Positions 1 through 11,587 of a DNA stretch of 64,000 nucleotides are shown piece after piece. Below the pieces are notes generated by a model. The model saw only the letters and a list, made by a program, of their open reading frames with translations, did not search any database and was not told the origin of the DNA. Source of the stretch: Plumapathes pennacea (Eukaryota > Cnidaria > Anthozoa > Antipatharia > Myriopathidae); assembly GCA_964036295.1 (NCBI GenBank), contig OZ038472.1, positions 14,924,885-14,988,884 of the forward strand. The letters are read 5' to 3'. Positions within the stretch are counted from its first letter, which is position 1; each line of letters starts with the position of its first letter. The translations under genes and the position numbers were made by a program.

Positions 1-1147
1 TCATTTGACAGATACGGGCACCGACCAAGATGCGGCGCTAACCCTGATGTCCCTTGCCAAGCAGTGACGTGAAGTGCTATTGTCATTAGAAGAATTCAAT
101 GATTTTCCCATTGATTCATTTCAGCAGTACGTCGCCCTTCTTTAGTGTCGCGCTTTTATCTAGAAGTTGTACAGTTTTCAAATTATTGTACAAATTATTT
201 TATACAGACACCACAATGGAAGTCCGGTAACTTTGGTTGTTGAAAAGCGGCGTTTTAGTAGACTTTACATTTGAATTTATTATTCTGCATAATTCATTTA
301 GCAAAAGTTGACATGACCAGCAAATAGTGATTTTTATAAGGGCTTTGACAGTTCCCTAAATCCAAGGCAGGCTGTACATATATATATATATAGATAGAGC
401 ATTCTCTGAATCTCAACAGTTAACAATTATTCGCCTCAGTGTCGGTGAATAGCGGTGGATATTTACCGAGCCGTTTCGGCTCGGTAAATATCCACCGCTA
501 TTCACCGACACTGAGGCGAATAATTGTTTTAGTATATACCACACGTTTAATAGCCAACTCCCAAATAGCTATTTTATTTCCGACAAAAGTGGGCAAAAAT
601 TGGGTTCGCGCGCCATTTTGTTTTACCGGAAGCCGCCGGGAGGTGAATAGCACTTGATATTCTCAGCTTTCGGCAATGATAAAAAAGAGCGCGACCGAGT
701 AACTGTCGAGACACAGTACGGGAATATTGCATAGCAGGAGTAATTTCTGCTTAAGCAACATCGTACACAAGAGTGGCACCGTTTCCACCCAGCTGCATGC
801 AACGCTGCGCCCAAAGTTGCACCCGTATATTCCGATCGCTACCGCAAGAATTTGGTTACTGAAATAGACTTTTGTGCTGAAACGATGCCAGCCAGTGAAC
901 CTTGAAACGCACACAAAGGGCTGTAAACAGCAGAAACCGCACTTTGTATGAGAAAACTGATGTGTTTCGTTTTTGAGGAAACAATCCTCACGGGGAGCAA
1001 ATTTACCCGCAAACGCCTGTCGTAAACACATCCGGTAGTGCTGAAGGGAAGTCAGTAATATAAACGGGTCACTCAGTGTGCAAAGGACAGAAACCACACA
1101 AAGCGTGCACTAAACGCGGGATTGCAGAACGACGGTGCAGGACCGCC
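1..1147. other. Upstream region of the pentraxin gene, no gene seen
   Basis: I see no convincing coding exon here; the open frames are short and lack family similarity. The stretch holds a short TA run near 378-392 and the perfect hairpin described separately at 422-528. The promoter and 5' UTR of the pentraxin gene should lie in its right half. Confidence 0.5.
422..528. repeat. Perfect inverted repeat, 52-bp arms, 3-nt loop
   Basis: Positions 422-473 and 477-528 are exact reverse complements separated by three T residues. This is visible directly. It is probably a foldback or miniature inverted-repeat element, or one end of one. The arms contain a run of the form GGTGGATATTTACCGAG. I see no obvious target-site duplication. 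Confidence 0.95.
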
Positions 1148-2963
1148 ATGTCTCCGCAGATGCTGATCTCCCTGTTCGTTATCTTCCTTGCTGTCTCTGA
1201 AGCAGTTCCTGCTTTTTCCATCGAAAGGGAGGCGCGTTCTGTAAATGACCCAGCCGACCAAGTTAAAAGGGACAACAACGCAGCGAAAGAGACGAAAAAA
1301 GTAATCATTACTGATAATCGCTTAGAGGTTGAAGTCACTTCTGGTGGCAAAAGAACGAACGGAAGCCAGATTTTAGGAGAGCTGAATAGTTTGCAGCAAA
1401 CAGTGCAAAGGCTGGTGAAGGAAAAACTTAAAGCAAAAGGTTGGTGCCTTTTAGGATTTTTAAATTATTTACAGTGCGATTTTAATATTTGTTTGTGAAA
1501 ATGGAACTAAGAACAGCCAAAACAAATCCACCATCGGTGGATATCTCAAGTAAATGTCATTCTTGATACACGGAAGATCAAAAGCGTTTGATGGCGTATT
1601 TTTTGTTGTATAACAGTAATTCGGCGTGGAAAAATAATCTTTTTTACCCCCGTGGTGTGGTTGTAAACTACGCTTTGTTGTAGCTAAGAGTATTACCACG
1701 TTAAACATAGTATGCACATTTACATTTTGCCTAGTACTTAACGTCGAGTAAAAGTGTTTCTTTTAACGTTCTCTATTGCAGACTTCTCCCTCCTCTTCCC
1801 AAAGAAAGGAGTAACAGATTACGTTTTAGTCCGAAGAATGACTTCTCTTCGGGCCGTCACTGGATGTTTGTGGATGCTGTCCTCTGACCAGGTCAACGAG
1901 GGCACACCATTTAGCTACGCCATCAGTGGATCGTACAATGAACTTCTTCTCTATAACTACAAGAATTTTGCTCTCTGGGTTGGCAACCGAGCCGCAAGGT
2001 AAACTATCACAATAGTGTACGTACAATGGCAACTGACGTTTGTATATAGCAGTTATCAAAACTGATGTTGTCAAAGCCAAAACTCTTTCCTAGAAATAAA
2101 GGCATGTAGTAGGTGTCATGTATGATTGCTTTTCACAGTTTAAAAAGCTTTCATTGCTTCTGAACAAAAATAGAACACATTTCCAAACACTACCTTATTT
2201 GGGAAGACGCTATTTTGACTTAGGTCATCGATCCCACACACTAGGCTAGGACCTCGACTACAATTACCAGAATGCACTTCGCTGCAGTCTTTGTAATATG
2301 GGTTTGCACGTCTTGCACGAGCGATTCCATAAAAGAATAAGTATACTGAACACAATAGCTTGCCTCAAAGCATCCTGGTAGTTGTAGTCAAATGACGTAA
2401 TCGTGCAAATGTCCTCTTGTTGTAGAAACTACAACAAGCTATCTATCTATAGATATCGTAAAAGAATATCTGTATATATGTGAAAGAATACATCAAAAAA
2501 CGAGGTAAAGCAAAGGGTTGTTGTCGTACTCATTTTTCCGGGCTAATTCGTTACGCACTGTTCTCTCGATGCCAGTTATTCTGGTGTGTCAGCTAACGAC
2601 GGACGGTGGCATCATATCTGCTTTACTTGGGAGAATACCGCTGGCTCGTGGCAGATTTACAAAGATGGTTCCAGGAAGGCAAACGGGGCAGGCCTCAAAA
2701 AAGGTCACGTGATCCGCGCTGGTGGTGCCCTGATACTTGGACAAGAACAAGGATCGGTGGGAGGACGGTTTCATTCAAGTATATCGTTCGTCGGGTCAAT
2801 GAGCCAGGTCAACTTGTGGAATCACGTGCTCACAGCACAAGAGATTTCGAAGTTGTCCAAGTCGTGCCATACAGCGGAGGGAAACGTATTCAAGTGGTCT
2901 GACATTAGGTCTGGTTACCACGGAGCAGTAGAGCTCATTCAGCCGTCCTCTTGCAAACCGTAG
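1148..2963 (+). CDS. Secreted pentraxin-domain protein, 3 exons
   Basis: Exons 1148-1439, 1782-1998 and 2576-2963 join in phase into about 298 residues. Residues 1-22 look like a signal peptide (MSPQMLISLFVIFLAVSEA), followed by a roughly 75-residue hydrophilic stretch with a short amphipathic helix (LNSLQQTVQRLVKEKLK). Exons 2-3 encode a pentraxin (laminin-G-like) fold: a Cys in VTGCLW and one in HHICFTWEN would form the conserved domain disulfide of CRP/SAP, and the C-terminal NVFKW...GY pattern also matches. The pentraxin signature H-x-C-x-[ST]-W-x-[ST] is met except that the last position is Asn. Family members are calcium-dependent pattern-recognition or neuronal proteins; an innate-immune role here is inference. 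The ATG at 1148 is the first in frame. Confidence 0.85.
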
Positions 2964-3658
2964 TCTCAAAGTCAGAACTGATATTGAAACAATGTAGAAT
3001 AGCGCTTTGTAACCGAGTGAGTACTTATTCTTCTGTAAGGTCATACCAGACTCAACTGACGAATGATCTTATTTGAGCAGGTTAGATTGATTCTTTGAAC
3101 AATCTCCTCCTCTGGGGCTCTTTTGTATAGTCTATAGCAGTTTGTTTTCGTAAATAGATTCTAAAGTAGCATAGGCGCTACTCCTAATAACAATAGAATC
3201 AAGGCATACCATTTTCGTGAAGTAAATGTTTTCTTAATATACTCCCAGCAAGCCTGGTGTCTCCCATGTTACACGCAATAAGAAGCCTGACTCTAGCTAT
3301 ACTGCAGATAGGATGGTCCTTGTTCATTTCAAATATATGTTGTTCAATATTTTGTGGTATTATTTATCAATAATCAGTCGGCTTATATGCTTCTTAGTCA
3401 CAAGACTACTGTGGTCTTACAGGTACAAGCACCAAATGATTCGTGGCTTCTTAGAATATTCTTCAATTTCGCAGGCAATTTTCTAACTGCGCGAGATATT
3501 TCTAAGAACTCCACGTATTTGTTACCCAGGTGTACAGGGCGCGTCACGGCCATTTAACTAAATACGCTGCCCGCCACTCGTCCTTTAACACCACAGCCGT
3601 TCCGCAAATGCAATTTTTGAATATTGGAGAAGTGTTATAACTCCTCTTCATTTTCCCT
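2964..3658. other. Convergent 3' region between pentraxin and FPGS
   Basis: This holds the 3' UTRs of two converging genes. I find no further gene. Open frames here are short and have no recognisable content. Confidence 0.4.
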
Positions 3659-6605
3659 CTAAAACGGGTCTCCAAGAACTTCAGCTCCCAAAACTTTCAT
3701 CGCCGTCCCAACCAAATGTAAACTTCCCGTAACGAGAAGCTGAACTCTGGCTGCCTTTGTGATGAAGTTTGGTAAGGGGAGGTCCGCATCAGGTAAAGGC
3801 TCAATCAGGGGCTCCTTGTGAGCCAATAACCAGCGCATTGCCTGGTCGACACTGGGAAAGATTGTCGAGTAAGGCCCGTCATCGTGACCGTTTTTGATCA
3901 CGTGGTTTTGGTTATCATCGCCGGCCGCGTGGGCCTGGAAGCCAGCTCCTCTAAGCGCCATCCAGACGCGCTGGTTTTCAATGCACCAGCGGAGTTGACC
4001 GTCACGTGTCACGGTCAAGTTTGTCAAATCTGGAGGGAAAAAAAAGACGCAGCGATGAACACAAAAAGAGATAAATAAAAGGAATTATGATTGAATCTAA
4101 CTACTTTAACCAATAATAATTCACGAATAAACACCTAACTCGGCACCACTAACTGGGAATCACTAGTTTTGAGAACCAATTTCATAAAAGTTTACGTAAA
4201 AGTCTGACCTGCGCTGCTTCGAACAGAATCAAGAGTCGCGACGTTCGGTGAGAAGATTGCGTGATCAAACTTAGCACTCTGTGAAGACACAACAAACAAA
4301 CAAACAAACAAACAAAATGTTAGTTCGGGTTGACCCTGCTTACTGGTAAACAGTGAAAAAGGGCAATAATGACTGACATGCAGCTCGTACCAGTAACGGC
4401 CTGAGCAGGCCGTGAGGGTCCCGGTCTCCAGTAAGGTTAAACAGGAGGACGCGAGCCACTGGACCGCTGCAACGCAACGATTGATTTATTCACCTTTATG
4501 TTAATACGGTAGTTTCTATAAGTATAAACTTCTTTACATGAAAGTCGTATACAATCTAAGAATATATAATTACACACAATCTAATGCAAAAGCAGCAAAT
4601 ATTGTAGTAGAAATTACACGATATTGATAAGTAATGTTAAAATTTAATAAACTACTAAAATTAAAATTAAAATTAAACAGAAACAATTCAGAATACATTA
4701 GCAATTTGTTTACAAGAGCGCAACTTTTGTTTCAGCTGATCTTTAGATTGCCATTTTTGAGGTCGTATGGAATGGAGTTCCAAAGTTTAGCGCCTCTATA
4801 TGAAAGCTATCTTTGGTACTACTCAGTTTTTGGTATTCTTGGAATGATTAAATTTGTTTCACTTTCTCCAGTACTAGGTCTATCGGGGTTAACCTCGAAA
4901 CATTTACTGAAGAGTTCATTAGGTTTTTCAGGCGCTCTACCTTTTACAATATTGTACATCAGAAGACAGGTGTGCTTAGCTCTTCTGACAGTTCGATAAT
5001 TTATAATTTGTGCCAATAACATATGTTCGGTTTTGGCAACAAGATAGTTTGTTTGCCAGTAGCAATTTTCTTACATTATCTAAGTCCGAGTTTATCATTT
5101 TCTGTAGTTCAACTGTTGATTTAGAAGCTGCATTCATAATTGTATCATCGGCAAACATGGGATTTTGAGTTGTGTTGACATGTTGGGAGGTCATTAATGT
5201 AAATTAGAAAGAGCAACGGCCCTAGAATTGACCCCTAACAAACACCACAGGATAGCGTTTGTGATTTAGAGATTTGGTTTTCAACAACGCGCGCGTTGCT
5301 GTTGTCTGTTAAGTTAAATAAGATGAAAACCAAGAAATAGTTGCATTGTTAATTCCATAGAGTTTTAGTTTTTCTAGTAGTATCGAGTGAGAAACTGTAT
5401 CAAATGCTTGTGACTTGTTAATGATAGTTGTAAGTGAAGGAGAAATTACTGGAGCTGCCTCATTCAAGACTCTACTGGAGATATTATCTAGTCCAGTGGC
5501 CTTATGTTGTGACAATTTGCTCGTGTGTTTTAGAACTTCAGTATTGAAGCAGGTTTGAGGCTAAAAAACATTGCATTTACAGGTTCAATTTATGATTGAA
5601 AATCTTCTTCACTATTCTGCATTGATGAGGCCAACTTAGAACCAATATGATTGAAGTGGTCATTTAGGATCTCACAGAGGTCAGATGCCTCTGTATAAGA
5701 CACTTCATTAATCTTCAGTTCATGTAACTGCTACTTGTACATTTACGATGATTTGACTCATTTATCGTTTTTCATAAAACTCTGGAATTACCAAAATTTG
5801 TTTCAATAATTTGAAAGTGAAATATGTCGTCTTAGCCTCCTTTGTCTTGTTGTTAACTAAAGTTTCTGGCTGTTTTGAACTCAAACCAGTGATTAGGGCT
5901 TTTAATAGCCATTCTTTGATAATAAATTTCCTTATTTTTGAAGTAAGCCAATTTGATTTTTTGTTCCTGACCCTTTTGCTTGTGATTAGTGCATGTATAT
6001 CAGCAACAGTGGTAAAGAGATTTTGCCTAAATTATTTACATTTCATCTGATGTTTCACAGTTGTTTATTGTTATTCCAGGGCATTGTACTGAGGTCAGTT
6101 CTAAATGCTTCAGGATCAAAGTGATTAAAAGATCAAGTAGTGACATGTTTGTGAGTGTTGTTTGTAGGAACAGAGATTTTCTGCACAGCATAAACCAAAC
6201 TGTGGCCACTTATTCCAATGTGTGATACCCCACATAATACGTTTTTTGAAGGATCATTTGTGAAATTGTGGTCAATAAGTAATAATGACGGACAGACAGA
6301 AAGAAAGAAAGAAAAAAGGCAAAAGCAGACAGTAAATGGGCCAATCAGGATGAGCAAGGGAAACGATCATGCAGCAGGAGAAGGAGATGAAAAGAGAAGA
6401 GTGGAAGAAAGGATGATGAAAGTTTAACAGAAAAGCAGGAAAGTAAACAGTGTGACTGTAATTCTTACTCAGTTTCCTCCTTTTCTTTGTCTGCTTTTGC
6501 CTTGAACCAGTTCACACACGCCTGCAAACAGTGAGAGGAATAAAGGCAGTTAACAAGGAAGGACGAGCGAGGCAAAGCAGCACAACACAGAGGGAGAAGA
6601 TGCAA

Positions 6606-6636
<31 letters not shown>

Positions 6637-9600
6637 AGGAGAAGGGAAAAGAGGGGAAGGGAGGGGAATAGAAAATGTAAGAAGGGAAAAAGGGATGGGA
6701 AGGTGGAGAGAGGCAGAGAAGAGTTCAGAAAGGGAATATTAGGGAATGGAAGATAACAGTACAGCAATGCATTACTACATGCTCTTTTATCTAACTGACC
6801 TCTATACTTCTTGGAGTGTGTGCACCATCCAGATAGAACGAGACCTGAGGGCGTTTGACAAACTGACTCCTTCCACCCCATCTCGTGTGCCGTAGACCTG
6901 AAACAGAAATCAAATAACACAAAATCACTAAGAGCTTGATTTACGCTTTACACTTGTACAAAGTGTATTGGACTGCTTGTCCGATGGTGGAATACAGCCA
7001 ACAAACCTTATTCAAAGATCTCAAAAACTTTTCAGTAAACCATTGCACTAAAAAGTCAGAGAATGTTGGTAAAGTTTGTACCTAACCTCTCCACTTGCTG
7101 TCAACCTATCTTATGTTGGCACAATTTGTTCTTGTGATCTGGTTCGCTTGTTCATCACTGACACAGTTTTCTTGTCAATGCAAATCACACTCAACAAACC
7201 TTCCTTCATGGAGTCAGAGATCTCAAATGTTGATGCAGTTTGTGGTTGGACTCTGGCTCGCTTAGCTGATGGTTCGTCTTTATCTGACTTCTGATCTTTA
7301 TCTGATGTGTTGCTGTTGCTGTCCAATGAAGGATGAACAAGCTCATGTCTTTCAACAACAGCAGTATCTGAAATAGGAAGAAAATTGCTAAAGATTCAGT
7401 TCAGTAGAGAATATACCTTTTATTGGTGGTCATCATGGTTGTCATCAACATTGTTCTTATCCTTGTTGTGGTCATAGTAATTACTGTCGTCGTCATCATC
7501 ATCATCATAACCATAATTGTCACCATCACCATCACCATCATCATCAAAACCGTCACCTTCGTCATAAAGTTGTCATTGTATTCATCATCACGGTAATCAT
7601 TGTCCGTCACGTGACACACCCAATGTAATGTACCTTGTAGATTGTTCTTGCTCTTTCTGTTTTCAAGCCAGGTCCTGCACAGTTGAAGTGCTAGAGATGC
7701 GTTCAGTTTCTGGTGCTCCCCATCCAAACCCAAAGCTGTAAAGGAAATTAAAACATGTTTTTCATAGACTGTTTGATGGGCAAGAACTTTCGAGATAAGA
7801 AATGCTTGGTGGAATCAAGAATGACTGTTATAAAAAAAGTCTGTATCTCGAACAATGGCAGACTTACCGGGTGCAATTGACCTACGACAACAAGCTACAA
7901 CTACATCTACAGCGTGTCCGAAAATAGTACACTTCATAAAGTTGTTACATAAGTATCAAATTTGGATGCGTGCAGTCAACTTTTGATTGCTCCTGTCACT
8001 TCTGATTAACTCCAATATTCTCTTTCAGTCTGCAGTATGGAGAATTTGGTACTTGATAGCTTGTGCAGAAGGCAATCAAACTATCAATTCTCATTACATC
8101 ACTCATACATTTTCTTCTTGAATAGTTAGGAGAATTTCTAGCTTGAGCTGAGTGCTGTACCTGGGAGGTCTCCTGGGTAGTCATCCAGAGGTGGAATGAC
8201 ATTAAGAGGTGCCTACAAGAAGAGGAATCAAAATTTTAGACCAAAAACTCTACACTACCACCAGACTTCGCATTCCATGCAAAAATCTGTGTAAATGTGA
8301 TGATATGCCTTGTTAGCTTCAATGTGTCACTTTCATAACTTATGATAGTACTCTTGAGAATTGGCCCTTTAAGTTGTTTATCAATGAAGACCTGAGTAAT
8401 GATGAATAGACTTCAAACAGTATATTCAAACTGATTTGAAATAGTGCAACAAGCACTGATTACCTGCAACATGTAAAAAGGGCCAGCTCATACCTTGAGT
8501 TCTACAGCTCTATTGGCAACAACGTCCAAAGAATTCTCTTCCTGTGGTACAGTGAAGGCCTGAACATTTTCCTGAAAATTATGAAAAATAAATAGAGACA
8601 ATAGTGTTGAGAGTGGGTATGTGGGGGAAGGGGGAAAGGGGGGAAAGGGGAGGGGGTGGAGTACAGGGCTGGGAATTGTACGCTGCATTCTTTAAACTGC
8701 CCTTAAAGCCAATAAACCATTAAAAATAATCTGCCATATTGCACTTCTTCCCGTGTAATAACCCCTTTCTATTGTTCAATAAGCTGTCACCTAAACGAGG
8801 TATCAATTTCTGATGCAGAGTTCCCTCTAATTATTATTACTGTATGTTATATATTTCTGGTGAGAGACTGAAAACAGAAAGTGGAAGTCAATCAATGCTC
8901 CTGGGAGTGAAATGGTCATCAGACAGACTGTACCTTGAAAATTCCTGCTTTTTGCCAAGCAATGCTCGCCTGTGTACCTCCTAAAGTGTTGACATGATCC
9001 ATACCCAGTGATGTTACGCCACACACCACCGGCTTCCTAGTCATATTTCAGTAAATAATACAATATTACTCATTGAGCTTTCACGTACAAATGACAAGTC
9101 AGTAAGGTATTCCTTTTCCATAAAATAAACTCAAAACTGAAAAGCAATCATGGTCAAAGGCCATGTCTTTGTGAAGAGTATCAAATGCACAAGTGGAGCA
9201 CAGTTTCCATTGGTACAATCCGTAAGGGCCTCATGCATATTCCTTGGTTCAGCTCCCTATCCCCCTCCCCTCTATATACAGTGTTGGCTGCTTGTTAGTC
9301 GAACAATGCTCTGACGAATTCTTAACACTGAATAAGGAAAGCCTGGAGGTAGATTTGTAGTAATTGTCCCCGCCAATAATTTTGACCATGAACTTTTATA
9401 ATTATTATTATACAGGGACTTGGCCTATAAATAACTAGATTTAACCATCTGACCTGATGATGTTAGTGGAGTCATAGGCACCTCCAATTCCAACTTCTAC
9501 AACAGCAACATCCACCTGCAAAATCAAGAAATATAAATGAGATTATTTTGCTATTAGATTTCTTGTTTTTCTTGGTACATTAAGGCAAATAATTTGCATT

Positions 9601-10003
9601 TAAATTTTTAAAACTTAAACACTTACTTTTTCTTTGTGAAAGACATAAAAAGACATCAGAGTAAGAAATCTGAAGTATGCTGGCATTTTGTCCTCAAATT
9701 TTGCCTGCAATAAAATATATAAAAAAGAAACAATAAATTCGTTATGCCAGTAAATGGGGAAAAGAATTATTAGTGTGTGGCACCAAATTTCAACACAGCA
9801 GGCACATTATCTCTCAAGCCCAAGTACAAGACTCAGTTGTCATAATTTTATAATGTCTTCATCATGTCCTTGGTATGATGAGGGACAGCAAAATGGAACT
9901 GTATAATGCTCCAATTTAAGTGTGCGCCCCCCAGGGGTTCATTTACATCCCTATATGGTGGTCACCCAATCAAGCCGCAAAAAATAAAATAAAATAAAAC
10001 ACA

Positions 10004-10058
<55 letters not shown>

Positions 10059-11250
10059 AAAACCCTTGAGTGGCATTATTACAGTAGAGTGTAGTTTACA
10101 ATATTATGTCACCTTGGATACTTGAAGATTATCCCAACATTCAAAAAAGTACTCTGCAAACTTTTCTTTTGACAATGGAGTTCCATTGATCCTGATTCGT
10201 TCTCTGACTTCCATCAGGTGTGGAGAACTGAAGGCAAAACATATAGTATTAACAAGATCATAATACGAATTCTCTCAACCATAATTACAGAAGAAAATGT
10301 GTAAATGCAGATGAAGTGAGAATTGATTGTCAAACATGCTATATTATTTCTGGTAAGAGACTGAATGAAAAAGTGGAAAATGGATACACACAAGAGATTG
10401 CATTGTCTTGTAATTTGTCCACATTAAGCTACAAATAAAAGCTAGAAACAATCATATCTCAACCTGTAAAAGCCTGTCTTGTACCCACAATGCCTGAGGA
10501 TGCTTTCACTAAATGCACAAGTGGAGCCCTGTTAACAAAATAAAGAAGTGAAACATTAATGTTTCTTGTACTACTTGAGGCTGGGGAATATAATTAATAT
10601 AATAAGTATATAATTATGTACACATATTGAAAAAAGAATAGCAGGGTGGGGTGGGGTAGGGGTGGCAAGACTTGATGATGCAATGATCAACATTGCGTTC
10701 TGATATAATATTTTATGAGTATTGTGGTCATACCTTTCCTTTTGTTCCACTGACATGAATTGCAGACAATGCATCAATGTCATCCAGCTGTATAAAGCAA
10801 GCAAAACACGTTCAAACACGCCAAGCTCGAACTTCTAAAGTCGTTCAGAAAGAAGGACGAGTTTACATAAAGGAGAATTAATTGATTGATAATCAAAGCT
10901 TCGCAAATGAATTATAAACTAAGACTGCACATACAGGTCACTCTGACAACGTCTCGTATGTATGACCTGTCCTAAAACAAATTCACCACTCTGTACGTCC
11001 CCCTCTCCCGTGAACACCAGAACTCTCAACTTACTGTGACGCCTGCCCGCTCGGTAAACTCGATCATTTCTGTCAAATTATTGTGAACCAGCCTGCCTCG
11101 AGTCCGCCGGATTTGCTCCAGCACTTGAGCATTTGTCTGCAGGGTGTTCAGTGACTTCACGGCGTCCTCGAGGAAAAAATCAACAAAGTTTAATGCGGAG
11201 CTGGCCGTGAATGCGCTTTGGCAAATGGTAAATTCTGCGGCTACTATCAT
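3659..11250 (-). CDS. FPGS: Folylpolyglutamate synthase, 16 coding exons
   Basis: Exons in transcript order: 11250-11035, 10787-10734, 10528-10464, 10227-10113, 9704-9627, 9515-9454, 9036-8934, 8571-8494, 8212-8161, 7735-7634, 7367-7200, 6897-6800, 6521-6469, 4466-4391, 4278-4209, 4029-3659. All phases agree and give 586 residues, almost exactly the human length. The enzyme adds glutamates to folates in cytosol and mitochondria using ATP. Visible motifs: LNTLQTNA near the N-terminus, P-loop [14 protein letters not shown] (about residues 80-95), [39 protein letters not shown], the C-domain [21 protein letters not shown], and a C-terminal [11 protein letters not shown]. Start at 11250 is the first in-frame ATG; an extra leader exon is possible. 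Exon 7367-7200 carries an unusual Lys/Asp/Ser-rich insert containing AKRARVQPQ. The intron between 4466 and 6469 holds a LINE fragment. Confidence 0.95.
4293..4316. repeat. (ACAA)n microsatellite
   Basis: Short tandem CAAA/ACAA run in an FPGS intron, read directly. Confidence 0.8.
4640..6060 (-). mobile_element. Decayed non-LTR retrotransposon (LINE) fragment in an FPGS intron
   Basis: Minus-strand frames contain reverse-transcriptase hallmarks in order: [19 protein letters not shown] (finger/palm entry) and [20 protein letters not shown] near 5310-5515, the catalytic FADDT box near 5130-5170, and a C-terminal [19 protein letters not shown] segment near 4830-5020. The pieces lie in different frames with stops between them, so the element is dead. 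The 5' part to about 6060 has the Lys-rich, Tyr-rich look of the linker before the RT domain. The pattern resembles CR1/L2-type elements; exact clade and ends cannot be set by eye. Confidence 0.75.
6608..6636. repeat. Poly(G) run of about 29 G
   Basis: An uninterrupted G homopolymer followed by a G/A-rich tract to about 6720, within an FPGS intron. Exact length is sensitive to sequencing error. Confidence 0.85.
7479..7560. repeat. CAT/ATC-rich microsatellite in an FPGS intron
   Basis: Imperfect trinucleotide repeat (CATCAT, CACCATCACCATC) between FPGS exons 7367-7200 and 7735-7634. Open frames across it are artefacts of the repeat. Confidence 0.75.
10003..10060. repeat. (AAAT)n microsatellite
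   Basis: About 14 uninterrupted AAAT units in an FPGS intron, read directly. Confidence 0.9.
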
Positions 11251-11587
11251 ACCTCATAAGTTCGAGGTTCCATCGCTAGCGGTGCAATAAGCGTCGATAG
11301 TTTGCGACGGCCAAGGATGCACCTGAAAAGCATCCGCAACTACCTCCCTTGTGGCAGCTCGATATCTCAAAATATGAATATTCGATAACACAACATGAAG
11401 CACGTAAAACGTGCACCAGCATGGCCTTCCAGCTGAACCGAGTGGGCCTGGGAAAAACAAAAAGAGTCGCATTACTTCCGGTTGTTTGATCGTGTGGAAG
11501 CAGGAAGGAGTTGCATTGTAAATTCGCAGGCGCCTGCCAAGGCGAAACCATTTCAGGCTGAGTCATGCGACCAAGCTACGCATTAAG
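11251..11587. promoter_or_regulatory. Divergent promoter region between FPGS and the LRRK-like gene
   Basis: Only 337 bp separate the FPGS start ATG (minus) from the ATG of the LRRK-like gene (plus), so both promoters and 5' UTRs must share this stretch unless undetected non-coding exons lie further out. No TATA box stands out. The inference rests on gene arrangement, not on a recognised element. Confidence 0.5.

Noticed and set aside
9181..9205. A second copy of an FPGS exon 3 fragment (AAATGCACAAGTGGAGC)
   Set aside because: Only 17 bases match 10511-10527 exactly and flanks do not extend clearly; too short to call a duplication.
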